14,208 nucleotides of DNA from DASVCZ01 sp036381335 (GTDB taxonomy: Bacteria > Patescibacteriota > Microgenomatia > UBA1400 > PJMF01). Shown here in pieces: positions 6,182-12,592 of the stretch (its first letter is position 1; every line of letters begins with the position of its first letter). The translations under genes were made by a program, and so were the position numbers. The stretch spans positions 1 through 14,208 of the forward strand of contig DASVCZ010000017.1 in NCBI GenBank assembly GCA_036381335.1, written 5' to 3'. Below the pieces are notes generated by a model, which searched no databases, was not told where the DNA came from, and was given only the letters and a program-made list of their open reading frames with translations.

Positions 6182-8209
6182 CTATTGATTCTTCATCTCG
6201 GCAGCACGTTGCCGGTCTGCCAAGACTGACTTGACGTACCACCACGATTGCCGGGGATGAGTCAGGCAGTAAAAGATCTTTTGTTTGCAGTTGGGGGCGA
6301 AGTAGATAGGAATAGTGGTGGAGAAACCATCTAGTTTAATTTCGGCGGTGGTAGCTGTGGGATCGGTGTTTTCAAAATCCATAAAAATCATGCCGTTATT
6401 GCCATGCTGGCGTTTGATGGTGATGGCGTCGATCTCGTCCGTGGTCGATACAGTGGGGTCATAGGTGATCTGAGTGGGGAAGTTATACTGATCGCGGGGA
6501 AAAAGCACCAGGCGGACAGGGTTACGACCGGCAATAGCGTACTGATTGTTGTTGTAAACGTGAGTGTGATTGGGATTGATGGGGCGGTCGACCAGCTCAG
6601 GGAAAAGAAGTGGGTAGTGTTCTTGACGTTGCTCTGCTAACGAGTCGGCGTCGCCAGTAAAGAAGGCATACTCGCCCTGAGGTTGGCGAAATATACCCTG
6701 AAAACCCCAGAGTGGCTGGTTTTGATACTCCCAGGCATTATTAACGATGACTTTGTTAAGGAGAGAGTTATCAGTTAAGTATTTTTTACTCTCACCGATG
6801 AACAGTAACTTCTCTGGGTCAAAAAACGCGTAGGTGTTGCTCCCTTCATAGATTGTTAATCTGTTATCTTCTAGTTTGAGAGTTATTTCGTCGAAATTTT
6901 CTGCATGTTTAAGTCGCGTAGGGGTTAAATGCTCTTCCTTCCGATCAGTTAGGTTATCCCGAGCTAAGTCGGTGAATTCGGGGGCGGGGTCTTGATGGAA
7001 GAACCGGGAGCCATCCAGCACAAACGGTACTATCCACCAGCCTAAGTTGCGGGCGGCGTAGTCATAGTACGGATCGGTGAATGAAGGATGGTAGATCCGG
7101 AGATCACTGATATACAGCTCTTGGTTATCCAGCCGCAACCGCGCCCGATAGGTAGGAGTAGTAATCCACCAGGCTTGACTATGCTCGCCTAACTCCTGAT
7201 CTTGACCGTGATAGACCCTAGGCCATGATTGAGGTTGCTGACTCAACCAAATGGCAAATTCATGAGCAGTTGTTACGCGGTGGGTGAGGGGAGCACGTTC
7301 CTGCCACTTTTTTACTTCCGCCAACTGCCGACCAAATTCCGCCTGATACTCTGGGGCCATTGAGTTTTCCAGGCCAATGAGCGCGAAAGTATAGTCATTT
7401 TGCTGAGTGTGAGCTTGGTAAAACAAGTGCTTAAAGTAGTCCAGATTGGCACCGGCGCGCTCCAGGTAGTCATTTGGCTGTGAGGTGTAGCTATTGGTCG
7501 TGTCCCCATAGTTGTGCACCGGATCGGTGATGGTTTGGCGGACGATCAAGGGCATCTGTGGGTTTACATCTGCGGAGGGAATGAGAGCCCATTCATTGGT
7601 AGGCCAGTAGGGATAGTGAGGTGGCCCACCGTACAAGGCATATGAATCGGTGCCATACTGCTCGCGCGTTAACTCGTGTACTTGGACGCCATATTTTTCT
7701 TTTAAGTAGCGCAACGACCAGCTATCAATCATCCAGGCCACTGTCGTCGTTGGATACTCACCGAACACCTCCCGAAATTTTTCCATGTACGCATCGATTA
7801 GTTTCGCTCTTTCTTCTTGCGTATACCCAATTAAATACGCGTCCTGAGCTTCGTACCAAAACTCTGCTGAGCCGTCATACTTAACGCCCGCTTCGGTGGC
7901 TAAAGCCGGGATGATTTCTAGGAAAGCTGCGTACTCAAATTGCTGATTACTCTTTGCTAAGTCAAGATATTTTTGATCAGTCAAAACATCATAGCGCAGC
8001 GCAAAAGTCGCAGGAAAATTATTCTTTTTCAGTTCTGCTAATTGAAAAGCAAAATGCTCAATCGAACCGGGACTACAACACGAATCGCCCCTCACTTGAT
8101 TAATGATAACGGTAAAGTTAAGGTCAGGGGATTGAGCAGCAGCGCCAGCAGAGATCAGGGCAAAAAAAGAAAAAAATGAAATCAAAAGACAAAAAAGTAA
8201 TCTATGCAT
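6182..8209 (-). CDS. Large secreted protein with polysaccharide-deacetylase-like N-terminal domain
   Basis: This 675-residue protein has a clear signal peptide: a basic start (MHR), a hydrophobic core at about residues 4-20, and AGAAA before Gln26 as a likely signal peptidase I site. No C-terminal anchor is seen. The first ~330 residues look like a TIM-barrel-type deacetylase/GH57-like fold, with strands NFTVIINQV, FPATFALRYDV, FEYAAFLEI, TTVAWMIDSW and FALIGLEN. Canonical NodB metal residues are not obvious. The remaining ~345 residues look beta-rich and unassigned, with many aromatic residues and two late Cys (in APNCKQKIFYC). A carbohydrate-active role is inferred, not shown. The ATG at 8209 is chosen over the GTG just before it because TATAAT lies exactly 8 nt upstream. 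It is convergent with the exported protein gene, 14 nt between stops. Confidence 0.78.
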   Translation of the reverse strand: MHRLLFCLLISFFSFFALISAGAAAQSPDLNFTVIINQVRGDSCCSPGSIEHFAFQLAELKKNNFPATFALRYDVLTDQKYLDLAKSNQQFEYAAFLEIIPALATEAGVKYDGSAEFWYEAQDAYLIGYTQEERAKLIDAYMEKFREVFGEYPTTTVAWMIDSWSLRYLKEKYGVQVHELTREQYGTDSYALYGGPPHYPYWPTNEWALIPSADVNPQMPLIVRQTITDPVHNYGDTTNSYTSQPNDYLERAGANLDYFKHLFYQAHTQQNDYTFALIGLENSMAPEYQAEFGRQLAEVKKWQERAPLTHRVTTAHEFAIWLSQQPQSWPRVYHGQDQELGEHSQAWWITTPTYRARLRLDNQELYISDLRIYHPSFTDPYYDYAARNLGWWIVPFVLDGSRFFHQDPAPEFTDLARDNLTDRKEEHLTPTRLKHAENFDEITLKLEDNRLTIYEGSNTYAFFDPEKLLFIGESKKYLTDNSLLNKVIVNNAWEYQNQPLWGFQGIFRQPQGEYAFFTGDADSLAEQRQEHYPLLFPELVDRPINPNHTHVYNNNQYAIAGRNPVRLVLFPRDQYNFPTQITYDPTVSTTDEIDAITIKRQHGNNGMIFMDFENTDPTATTAEIKLDGFSTTIPIYFAPNCKQKIFYCLTHPRQSWWYVKSVLADRQRAAEMKNQ

Positions 8210-8217
8210 CACCTGTC

Positions 8218-8223
8218 ATTATA
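8218..8223 (-). promoter_or_regulatory. -10 element for the secreted deacetylase-like gene
   Basis: A perfect TATAAT on the minus strand ends 8 nt before the ATG at 8209. No good -35 is seen at 17 bp, where the sequence belongs to the upstream terminator. A leaderless mRNA is predicted. Confidence 0.55.
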
Positions 8224-8236
8224 TCCGAATGGCATT

Positions 8237-8268
8237 AAAAAACCCTGTACCATATTCGGCACAGGGTT
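8237..8268 (-). terminator. Intrinsic terminator of the amidase gene
   Basis: On the minus strand AACCCTGT (8261-8268) pairs with ACAGGGTT (8241-8248) around a 12-nt loop, and a run of six T follows (8237-8242, partly within the stem end). It lies about 20 nt after the amidase stop codon and directly before the next promoter. The stem is near-symmetrical and could weakly act on the other strand, but that strand has no T tract after it. Confidence 0.8.
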
Positions 8269-8288
8269 GATGATAATGTTGATCATAG

Positions 8289-9050
8289 TTAAGCATGGGC
8301 TTCTAGGTAATTAATAATGCCTTTGGCTAAACCTCTAGCCGGTACCTGGGGATTGTGGACGATATAGTAGCGGTCGTACTCATTGGTCACAAATCCGGTT
8401 TCTAAGATAGCTCCTGGCGTCTCTTTACTAATCGCATGGTCAAATCTATTCCAGGCAAACGCGTAGTAATCAGTCATATTCTCGGTAATGTGTTCATGGT
8501 CGTGACGAAGTTTGGTAGTCTGGCCATAGGCTTCTTCAATCGACTGAGCTAAAAGGTGTGCTTTTTTAGTCACGTCTTTTCGGGCAGCGGCTACTTTAAA
8601 ACCATTAGTTTCTTCTTTAGGGCTACCATCCGCATGAATAGTGACAAAGACGTCAGCCTCATATTGGGGAGGCACCACTGCGGGTAAAATATCGACTATT
8701 AATCCATGCGTTTCAAGTTCCCTTTTAGTTTCCATGGCAATCATGTAGTTGGACTCAAACTCCGTAAACTCTCCATCTTGAGCGCCAGTGTTGCGCTTAA
8801 TCCAGTACAGTTCGGAAGGGGGTTCCTGATTGTGCCAGTGTCCCACTTGCAGGCCCACTCGTAATTGTTGACCTTCAAAAGTAACAGTGGAAGAGGTGGA
8901 TGCGGAATTGCTGGCCTGAGTTTCATAGGCTAACGTGTGGGGAGTGATAGCTGGGGCGATGGAAATCATCTGAATAGAACCCATCTGAGCCAGACTAGTC
9001 ACAGAGATAAAAAGCTTGGTAACAAGGCGTTTTATTTTGTTTTTGTGCAT
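8289..9050 (-). CDS. Secreted N-acetylmuramoyl-L-alanine amidase (Amidase_3)
   Basis: This 253-residue cell-wall hydrolase is expected to cleave the bond between MurNAc and the L-Ala of the stem peptide. After a basic start there is a hydrophobic N-terminal segment (about residues 13-36) that should act as a signal peptide or anchor, then a Ser/Thr-rich spacer to about 57. The catalytic domain starts at LRVGLQVGHWHN, giving zinc ligand His71, a Glu in EFTEFESNY (probably Glu97), His139 in VTIHADG, and the catalytic Glu217 in AILETGFVTNEYD. The set is complete, so the enzyme should be active. It has its own promoter and an intrinsic terminator, so it is probably transcribed alone or with the small gene upstream. 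A role in wall turnover or cell separation is inferred from the family. Confidence 0.92.
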   Translation of the reverse strand: MHKNKIKRLVTKLFISVTSLAQMGSIQMISIAPAITPHTLAYETQASNSASTSSTVTFEGQQLRVGLQVGHWHNQEPPSELYWIKRNTGAQDGEFTEFESNYMIAMETKRELETHGLIVDILPAVVPPQYEADVFVTIHADGSPKEETNGFKVAAARKDVTKKAHLLAQSIEEAYGQTTKLRHDHEHITENMTDYYAFAWNRFDHAISKETPGAILETGFVTNEYDRYYIVHNPQVPARGLAKGIINYLEAHA

Positions 9051-9059
9051 AGGATGAGA

Positions 9060-9088
9060 ATACTATAAGAAGGAGGTAAGAAGCGCAA
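9060..9088 (-). promoter_or_regulatory. Promoter for the amidase gene
   Basis: Minus strand: TTGCGC (9083-9088), a 17-bp spacer and TAGTAT (9060-9065), which ends 9 nt before the ATG at 9050. The transcript would have a leader of about 0-3 nt. Confidence 0.55.
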
Positions 9089-9133
9089 GCAAGCACAGGA
9101 AGTTACACCTGGAAATTGGTGGAGAAAAACGTT

Positions 9134-9156
9134 AAAAAGGGTAAGAAATTTTTACC
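9134..9156 (-). terminator. Weak hairpin with T tract after the small membrane gene
   Basis: Minus strand GGTAA (9152-9156) can pair with TTACC (9140-9144) around a 7-nt loop, followed within 2 nt by five T (9134-9138). It starts 7 nt after the stop of the 49-residue ORF. The stem is only 5 bp, so termination may be partial and the amidase could be read through. Confidence 0.35.
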
Positions 9157-9162
9157 AAAAAC

Positions 9163-9312
9163 TTACAAAAAAAGCAGCCACAAGGTACACGCTAACAGCA
9201 TATAAGACAGCACATAGCTGCTGCCATAGAGGAAGCTAGTTGGTTGAATATCGTCGTCGATGTCTTTGAGAAGGGATGGAGTTTCTGGCCATTCTACATG
9301 GATGTGAATCAT
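9163..9312 (-). CDS. Small (49-residue) membrane peptide, uncharacterised
   Basis: This short ORF fills the otherwise empty stretch between the amidase and the transporter. It reads MIHIHVEWPETPSLLKDID, then an acidic cluster (Asp17 and Asp19-21), then TSFLYGSSYVLSYMLLACT and a hydrophobic end LWLLFL. Residues about 31-49 form one likely membrane helix, so the acidic N-terminal half is probably cytoplasmic (tail-anchor-like). The gene call rests on a near-perfect Shine-Dalgarno site, AAGGAGG, with 4 nt between the GGAGG and the ATG. That is the strongest such site in the window. I do not recognise the family. It lies 112 nt upstream of the amidase on the same strand, so it might modulate or be co-expressed with it. 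Chance occurrence is possible but unlikely given site plus helix. Confidence 0.6.
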   Translation of the reverse strand: MIHIHVEWPETPSLLKDIDDDIQPTSFLYGSSYVLSYMLLACTLWLLFL

Positions 9313-9323
9313 AGGTCCTCCTT
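9313..9323 (-). promoter_or_regulatory. Strong Shine-Dalgarno site of the small membrane gene
   Basis: Minus strand AAGGAGGACCT lies directly before the ATG at 9312. It fits the anti-Shine-Dalgarno sequence far better than anything ahead of the neighbouring genes and implies a transcript with a real leader. A candidate TATGAT -10 lies further upstream (about 90 nt) with a weak -35. Confidence 0.6.
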
Positions 9324-9383
9324 GGTCTTGATAGGGCTACTTTAGCTAATGGAGTTTAAGGAAGATCATAGATGAGGTAACGG

Positions 9384-9412
9384 TTGGGTAAGAATCTTAT
9401 TTTTGCTATACT
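9384..9412 (+). promoter_or_regulatory. Extended -10 promoter for the Nramp-like gene (leaderless type)
   Basis: TTGGGT (9384-9389), a 17-bp spacer and TATACT (9407-9412) preceded by TGC, i.e. an extended -10. The ATG at 9421 follows 8 nt after the -10, so the mRNA should start at or one base before the start codon. Confidence 0.7.
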
Positions 9413-9420
9413 GACTGGTA

Positions 9421-10800
9421 ATGCCTGCTACTGCCAAAAATTTACCTCAGCCACCTTCGCTGTGGCGCACGATTGGCCCTTCTTTTATTTTGTTGGGTTT
9501 AGCTCTTGGCAGTGGAGAATTAATTTTGTGGCCGTATTTGGCGGCTAACTGGGGTTTAGGCTTGTTGTGGGGAGGACTACTAGGTATTACACTCCAGTTT
9601 GTGCTCAATACGGAAGTCATGCGCTACTCTTTAACCTGGGGCGAGAGTGTTTTTGTTGGGTTTAAGCGCCTCAATATTTTAATTCCCATTTGGTACATTA
9701 TCTCTACGTTTATTCCCTGGTCTTTGCCTGGTTTTTCGAGTGCCTCATCGGCCATCTTGGCTAACATGTTTCCTGGGCTGTCGGAAGGGGGAGTCACCCT
9801 TTTCTTACTGATGTTAACCGGTATCTTATTATCGGCTGGTAAAACACTCTACCGCACCATGGAAGTGTTTCAGAAGACAATCATCTTTATTGGTTTACCT
9901 TTCATGTTTTTCTTGGCTTTTTGGCTATCAAGTCGTCAAGATTGGATAGAGTTGGCCTGGGGCTTGGTTGGTCGAGGTGATGGTTATTGGTTTTTCCCAG
10001 AAGGGGTGGCGATTGCGTCATTTGTAGGTGCCTTTGCGTATTCAGGAGCTGGTGGTAACCTCAACTTGGCGCAGTCATACTACATTCGGGAAAAGGGGTT
10101 CGGCATGGGTAAGTACATGACTAAAATTAGTTCTTTGTTTAGTGGGGTGGCCAAAAAGGGCAAGCTAGAGGGAGAGACATTCCCACTAACGGCCAGCAAT
10201 AAGCGACTCTGGCGCCAGTGGTGGCGGTTAGTCTTAACGGAACATTTTTTAGTTTTCTGGGTATTGGGCTTTTTAGCTATCAGTATTTTGGCAGTCTTAG
10301 CTAAAGTCACGGTCTACGGTCAAGGAGCTGAGCAAGGATTGGCTTTCTTATATGCGGAATCGGCCGCTGTCGCTGCCAGAACTATTCCTTTCTTTGGTAC
10401 TTTTTTCTTGCTGGTTTCGGCGGTCACCTTATTTTCCACTCAAGTGGGAGTCTTAGAATCATCTTCTCGGATAATTTCCGAAAATATTTTATTACTTTTT
10501 ACTCGGCAAGGCCGCAAGGTAAATACTTCGCTCTGGTTCTACTTAGCCTTGTGGGGACAGATTGGTTTAGGAGCCATCATTTATTTTGCGGGAGTTAAAG
10601 AACCTCGCTTCTTGTTGACGCTAGGGGCGGTCTTGAACGCGGCGGCCATGATGATGTCGTTCCTGTTCTTGTTATGGCTCAACAAGGTTCGTTTGCATCA
10701 AGAATTTCAGCCTGGTTGGGTCCGTCGTGGCCTGATGCTGATTGCTATTTGTTTCTTCGCGGTTTTCCTGGTGATTACGGCCCGGGATTTTCAGATTTAA
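9421..10800 (+). CDS. Nramp-superfamily transporter lacking canonical metal motifs
   Basis: This 459-residue integral membrane protein has about 11 hydrophobic helices. It has the Nramp layout: an N-terminal GPSFILLGLALGSGELILWP helix (residues 19-38) and a sixth-helix region FAYSGAGGNLN (205-215). Canonical Nramp metal transporters bind Mn2+ or Fe2+ with DPGN in helix 1 and MPHN in helix 6. Here these places read GSGE and SGAGGN, so the Asp, Asn and Met ligands are absent. The protein thus belongs to a divergent Nramp-related branch whose substrate is not established; Glu33 could be a replacement ligand. A charged cytoplasmic loop follows helix 6 (about 223-265). It is monocistronic as far as can be seen, with its own extended -10 promoter and no Shine-Dalgarno site. 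It converges on the metallohydrolase gene with 19 nt between stops. Confidence 0.82.
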   Translation: MPATAKNLPQPPSLWRTIGPSFILLGLALGSGELILWPYLAANWGLGLLWGGLLGITLQFVLNTEVMRYSLTWGESVFVGFKRLNILIPIWYIISTFIPWSLPGFSSASSAILANMFPGLSEGGVTLFLLMLTGILLSAGKTLYRTMEVFQKTIIFIGLPFMFFLAFWLSSRQDWIELAWGLVGRGDGYWFFPEGVAIASFVGAFAYSGAGGNLNLAQSYYIREKGFGMGKYMTKISSLFSGVAKKGKLEGETFPLTASNKRLWRQWWRLVLTEHFLVFWVLGFLAISILAVLAKVTVYGQGAEQGLAFLYAESAAVAARTIPFFGTFFLLVSAVTLFSTQVGVLESSSRIISENILLLFTRQGRKVNTSLWFYLALWGQIGLGAIIYFAGVKEPRFLLTLGAVLNAAAMMMSFLFLLWLNKVRLHQEFQPGWVRRGLMLIAICFFAVFLVITARDFQI

Positions 10801-10819
10801 GAATAAGTGCGAAAGAGCC

Positions 10820-11434
10820 CTAGCGAGAGTTTTTTTCTTCTTCGATGGTGGTGACTTTACCGTGCCCGGGATAGACAATTGTTTCTTCTGGTAACTCAAA
10901 AAGTCGATCGAGCGAAGCTCTCAGTTGTTGCGGATCAGAGTAACGAAAATCGGTGCGGCCAACGGCCGCTTTAAAGAGAGTATCACCGCTGAAGAGGAGG
11001 TTGCTTTCAGGGGAGTAAAGGCTCACGGAGCCAGGAGTATGGCCGGGAGTTTCGATAATTTCAAAGTTGAGGGTTCCGATTTCTAATTTTTGACCTTCAC
11101 TCAACGTAGCTGTTGGCAGCGGCACCGGATCCACCTGGCGTCTCAGCCAGTGGTGAGCGCTTGATTGTGCCTGCTTAATCAGAAACAAATCGGCCTCATG
11201 CATATACACAGGCACATTAAAATTCAACTCCAACTCCAGTAATCCTAGGACGTGATCAAAGTGTCCGTGCGTCAGGACAATCGCTTGCAAATCTAACTGC
11301 AGTTCCAAAATTTTTTCCGAAATAAAACTGCCGTCATCGGCCGGATCGATGACCATCGCCTGCCGATTTTTGTCGTCGTAGACGAGATAACAGTTAGTTT
11401 CCAAAGCCCCTAAAACCAGTGTTTCGATGTTCAT
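10820..11434 (-). CDS. Metallo-beta-lactamase-fold hydrolase (glyoxalase II-like)
   Basis: This 204-residue cytoplasmic binuclear zinc hydrolase has the full ligand set: THGHFDH (His56, His58, Asp60, His61), GHTPGS (His132), FSGDTLF (Asp151) and YPGHG (His191). The start MNIETLVLGALETNCYLVYD is typical of the short YcbL/glyoxalase-II-like group, which lacks the C-terminal helical domain of true glyoxalase II. The substrate is probably a thioester, but the family is broad. No clear Shine-Dalgarno site precedes the ATG (upstream AACCAACCAAAAC), and a TCATAA/CATAAA some 11 nt upstream is only a weak -10. The gene lies 80 nt downstream of the site-2 protease gene on the same strand and may be co-transcribed. 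No functional link to that neighbour is evident. Confidence 0.9.
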   Translation of the reverse strand: MNIETLVLGALETNCYLVYDDKNRQAMVIDPADDGSFISEKILELQLDLQAIVLTHGHFDHVLGLLELELNFNVPVYMHEADLFLIKQAQSSAHHWLRRQVDPVPLPTATLSEGQKLEIGTLNFEIIETPGHTPGSVSLYSPESNLLFSGDTLFKAAVGRTDFRYSDPQQLRASLDRLFELPEETIVYPGHGKVTTIEEEKNSR

Positions 11435-11514
11435 GTTTTGGTTGGTTTATGAATGCTAAATAAGTAAATAGAGTACAAGAGTGAGGCAATTGGTTCGTCG
11501 TAATTCCACCCGAA

Positions 11515-12132
11515 TTAAACAAGAACATTGACGATAAATTCAATCACTGGCCAAATCAGCAGGGTGGCGGGTGAGACGCCTCCAAAAGGGAAAATGAGGA
11601 AGAGAAGGACGATGATACCGTAGCGTGACATGAATTGTTCATACTCAATGGCGGTGGTCCGAGGTAAGAAGGCAGTAATAATTTTACTGCCATCAAGGGG
11701 AGCGACCGGAATTAAGTTAAAGATAGCTAAGACAATGTTGATAACCAAAACTTGAAACAGGCCGGCGTTGATCCACATCGGCCCAATCAATCCCAGGCGG
11801 AGAACCAAGGCCAGAACACTAGCCATGACAATGTTAGAGATGGGTCCGGCAATCGAGATCAGGGCGGTGTCGCGGACAGGATCTTTGAGGTTATAAGGGT
11901 CAAACGGCACAGGCTTGCCCCAGCCGAAGCGGGTCAGCAGGATGGCCAAGGTCCCAATCGGGTCTAGGTGAGCCAAAGGGTTGAGAGTGACCCGACCTTG
12001 GTATCGAGGTGTGGGGTCGCCCAGCTTATCGGCAATAAAGGCGTGAGCAAATTCATGGACAGCAATAGCCAGTAATAAGCCTGGAAAAACGATGAAAAAA
12101 GCCAGCGGGTTAGAAGCGAGGAGGCTGATCAT
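11515..12132 (-). CDS. Site-2 protease (M50 family) membrane metallopeptidase
   Basis: This is a 205-residue intramembrane zinc protease of the minimal M50 type without PDZ domain. It has HEFAH (His26, Glu27, His30) in the first core helix, the conserved loop GDPTPRYQGRVTLNPLAHLDP (38-58, conserved in the short bacterial S2P group), GWGKPVPFDP, and the third ligand Asp147 in NLIPVAPLDG. Hydrophobic segments at about 9-31, 92-113, 123-143 and 173-204 fit 4-5 helices. Such enzymes cleave membrane-embedded anti-sigma factors or signal-peptide remnants, and the substrate here is unknown. The ATG at 12132 is favoured over the GTG at 12153 because it matches the usual N-terminus and because a consensus TATAAT overlaps the region just after the GTG. 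It is divergent from bL28. Confidence 0.9.
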   Translation of the reverse strand: MISLLASNPLAFFIVFPGLLLAIAVHEFAHAFIADKLGDPTPRYQGRVTLNPLAHLDPIGTLAILLTRFGWGKPVPFDPYNLKDPVRDTALISIAGPISNIVMASVLALVLRLGLIGPMWINAGLFQVLVINIVLAIFNLIPVAPLDGSKIITAFLPRTTAIEYEQFMSRYGIIVLLFLIFPFGGVSPATLLIWPVIEFIVNVLV

Positions 12133-12144
12133 ACTTAGAAAGAC

Positions 12145-12150
12145 ATTATA
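12145..12150 (-). promoter_or_regulatory. -10 element for the M50 protease gene
   Basis: TATAAT on the minus strand lies 12 nt before the ATG at 12132, giving a predicted leader of about 5 nt without a Shine-Dalgarno site. No good -35 is visible; the area is shared with the divergent bL28 promoter. Confidence 0.45.
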
Positions 12151-12172
12151 CACGATACGCGAAGTCGAGGGA

Positions 12173-12201
12173 TTGCTTCTAGTGCGGGCCTTTGGTACAA
12201 T
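12173..12201 (+). promoter_or_regulatory. rpmB: Extended -10 promoter for bL28 (leaderless type)
   Basis: TTGCTT (12173-12178), a 17-bp spacer and TACAAT (12196-12201) with TGG just before it (extended -10). The ATG at 12210 follows after 8 nt, identical in geometry to the Nramp-like gene, and no Shine-Dalgarno site is present (the gap reads ACCTCCCT). Confidence 0.72.
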
Positions 12202-12209
12202 ACCTCCCT

Positions 12210-12431
12210 ATGCCTAAGAGTTTTACCCTAAAATATCCAGTCAAAGCCCACGTTGGCCACAAAGTTTCTCACGCCAAGAACCGGACTAGTCGAGTCTTTA
12301 AAAACAACCTCCATACAGTAACGGTGGTCGTTGAAGGCCAAAAGCAAAAGATGCGTGTTCCTTCTCGCATCCTCAAGCAGCTGAAAAAAGCTGGCATCAC
12401 CACTCACTGGAAGAAACCAGTTTCAGAGTAA
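12210..12431 (+). CDS. rpmB: 50S ribosomal protein bL28
   Basis: This is a 73-residue basic protein. The core GHKVSHAKNRTSRVFKNNLH (residues 16-35) matches the bL28 signature of a Gly, then VSHA, N-x-T and F-x-x-N-L. It is followed by a strand TVVVEGQKQKMRVPSRILK and a C-terminal helix KQLKKAGI, as in bL28. bL28 is part of the large ribosomal subunit near the E site and the exit-tunnel base. The N-terminus here lacks the zinc-binding CxxC of C+ forms and carries MPKSFTLKYPVKA in place of the usual MSRxCxxTGK, i.e. a Cys-free form. The ATG at 12210 is set by the extended -10 promoter 8 nt upstream; the TTG at 12192 lies within that promoter. It stands alone, not with bL33. Confidence 0.88.
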   Translation: MPKSFTLKYPVKAHVGHKVSHAKNRTSRVFKNNLHTVTVVVEGQKQKMRVPSRILKQLKKAGITTHWKKPVSE

Positions 12432-12592
12432 TTTAATAAAACTTCCACTCGAGACACGCTCGACTCTACATTCAACTTTTCAAAGTAATTGATGGTCTTT
12501 TTTGTTCTCGCTCTCAGATCCACCTATCCAATCCTTAAACGTAATCAACGTTATAAGTGACGGCGTCTCTGACGGTCTCTTATGAAAGTTTT

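Noticed and set aside
10801..10850. Terminator hairpin between the Nramp-like and metallohydrolase genes
   Set aside because: The GCGAAAGAG...GCGAGAG pattern before the seven-T run is a direct, not inverted, repeat and does not fold into a stem.
12432..12592. Possible small RNA, tRNA or terminator between bL28 and fmt
   Set aside because: Only a 5-bp TCGAG/CTCGA stem (about 12449-12463) and scattered T runs are present. There is no cloverleaf, no T-arm consensus and no hairpin directly followed by T. Nothing can be supported.
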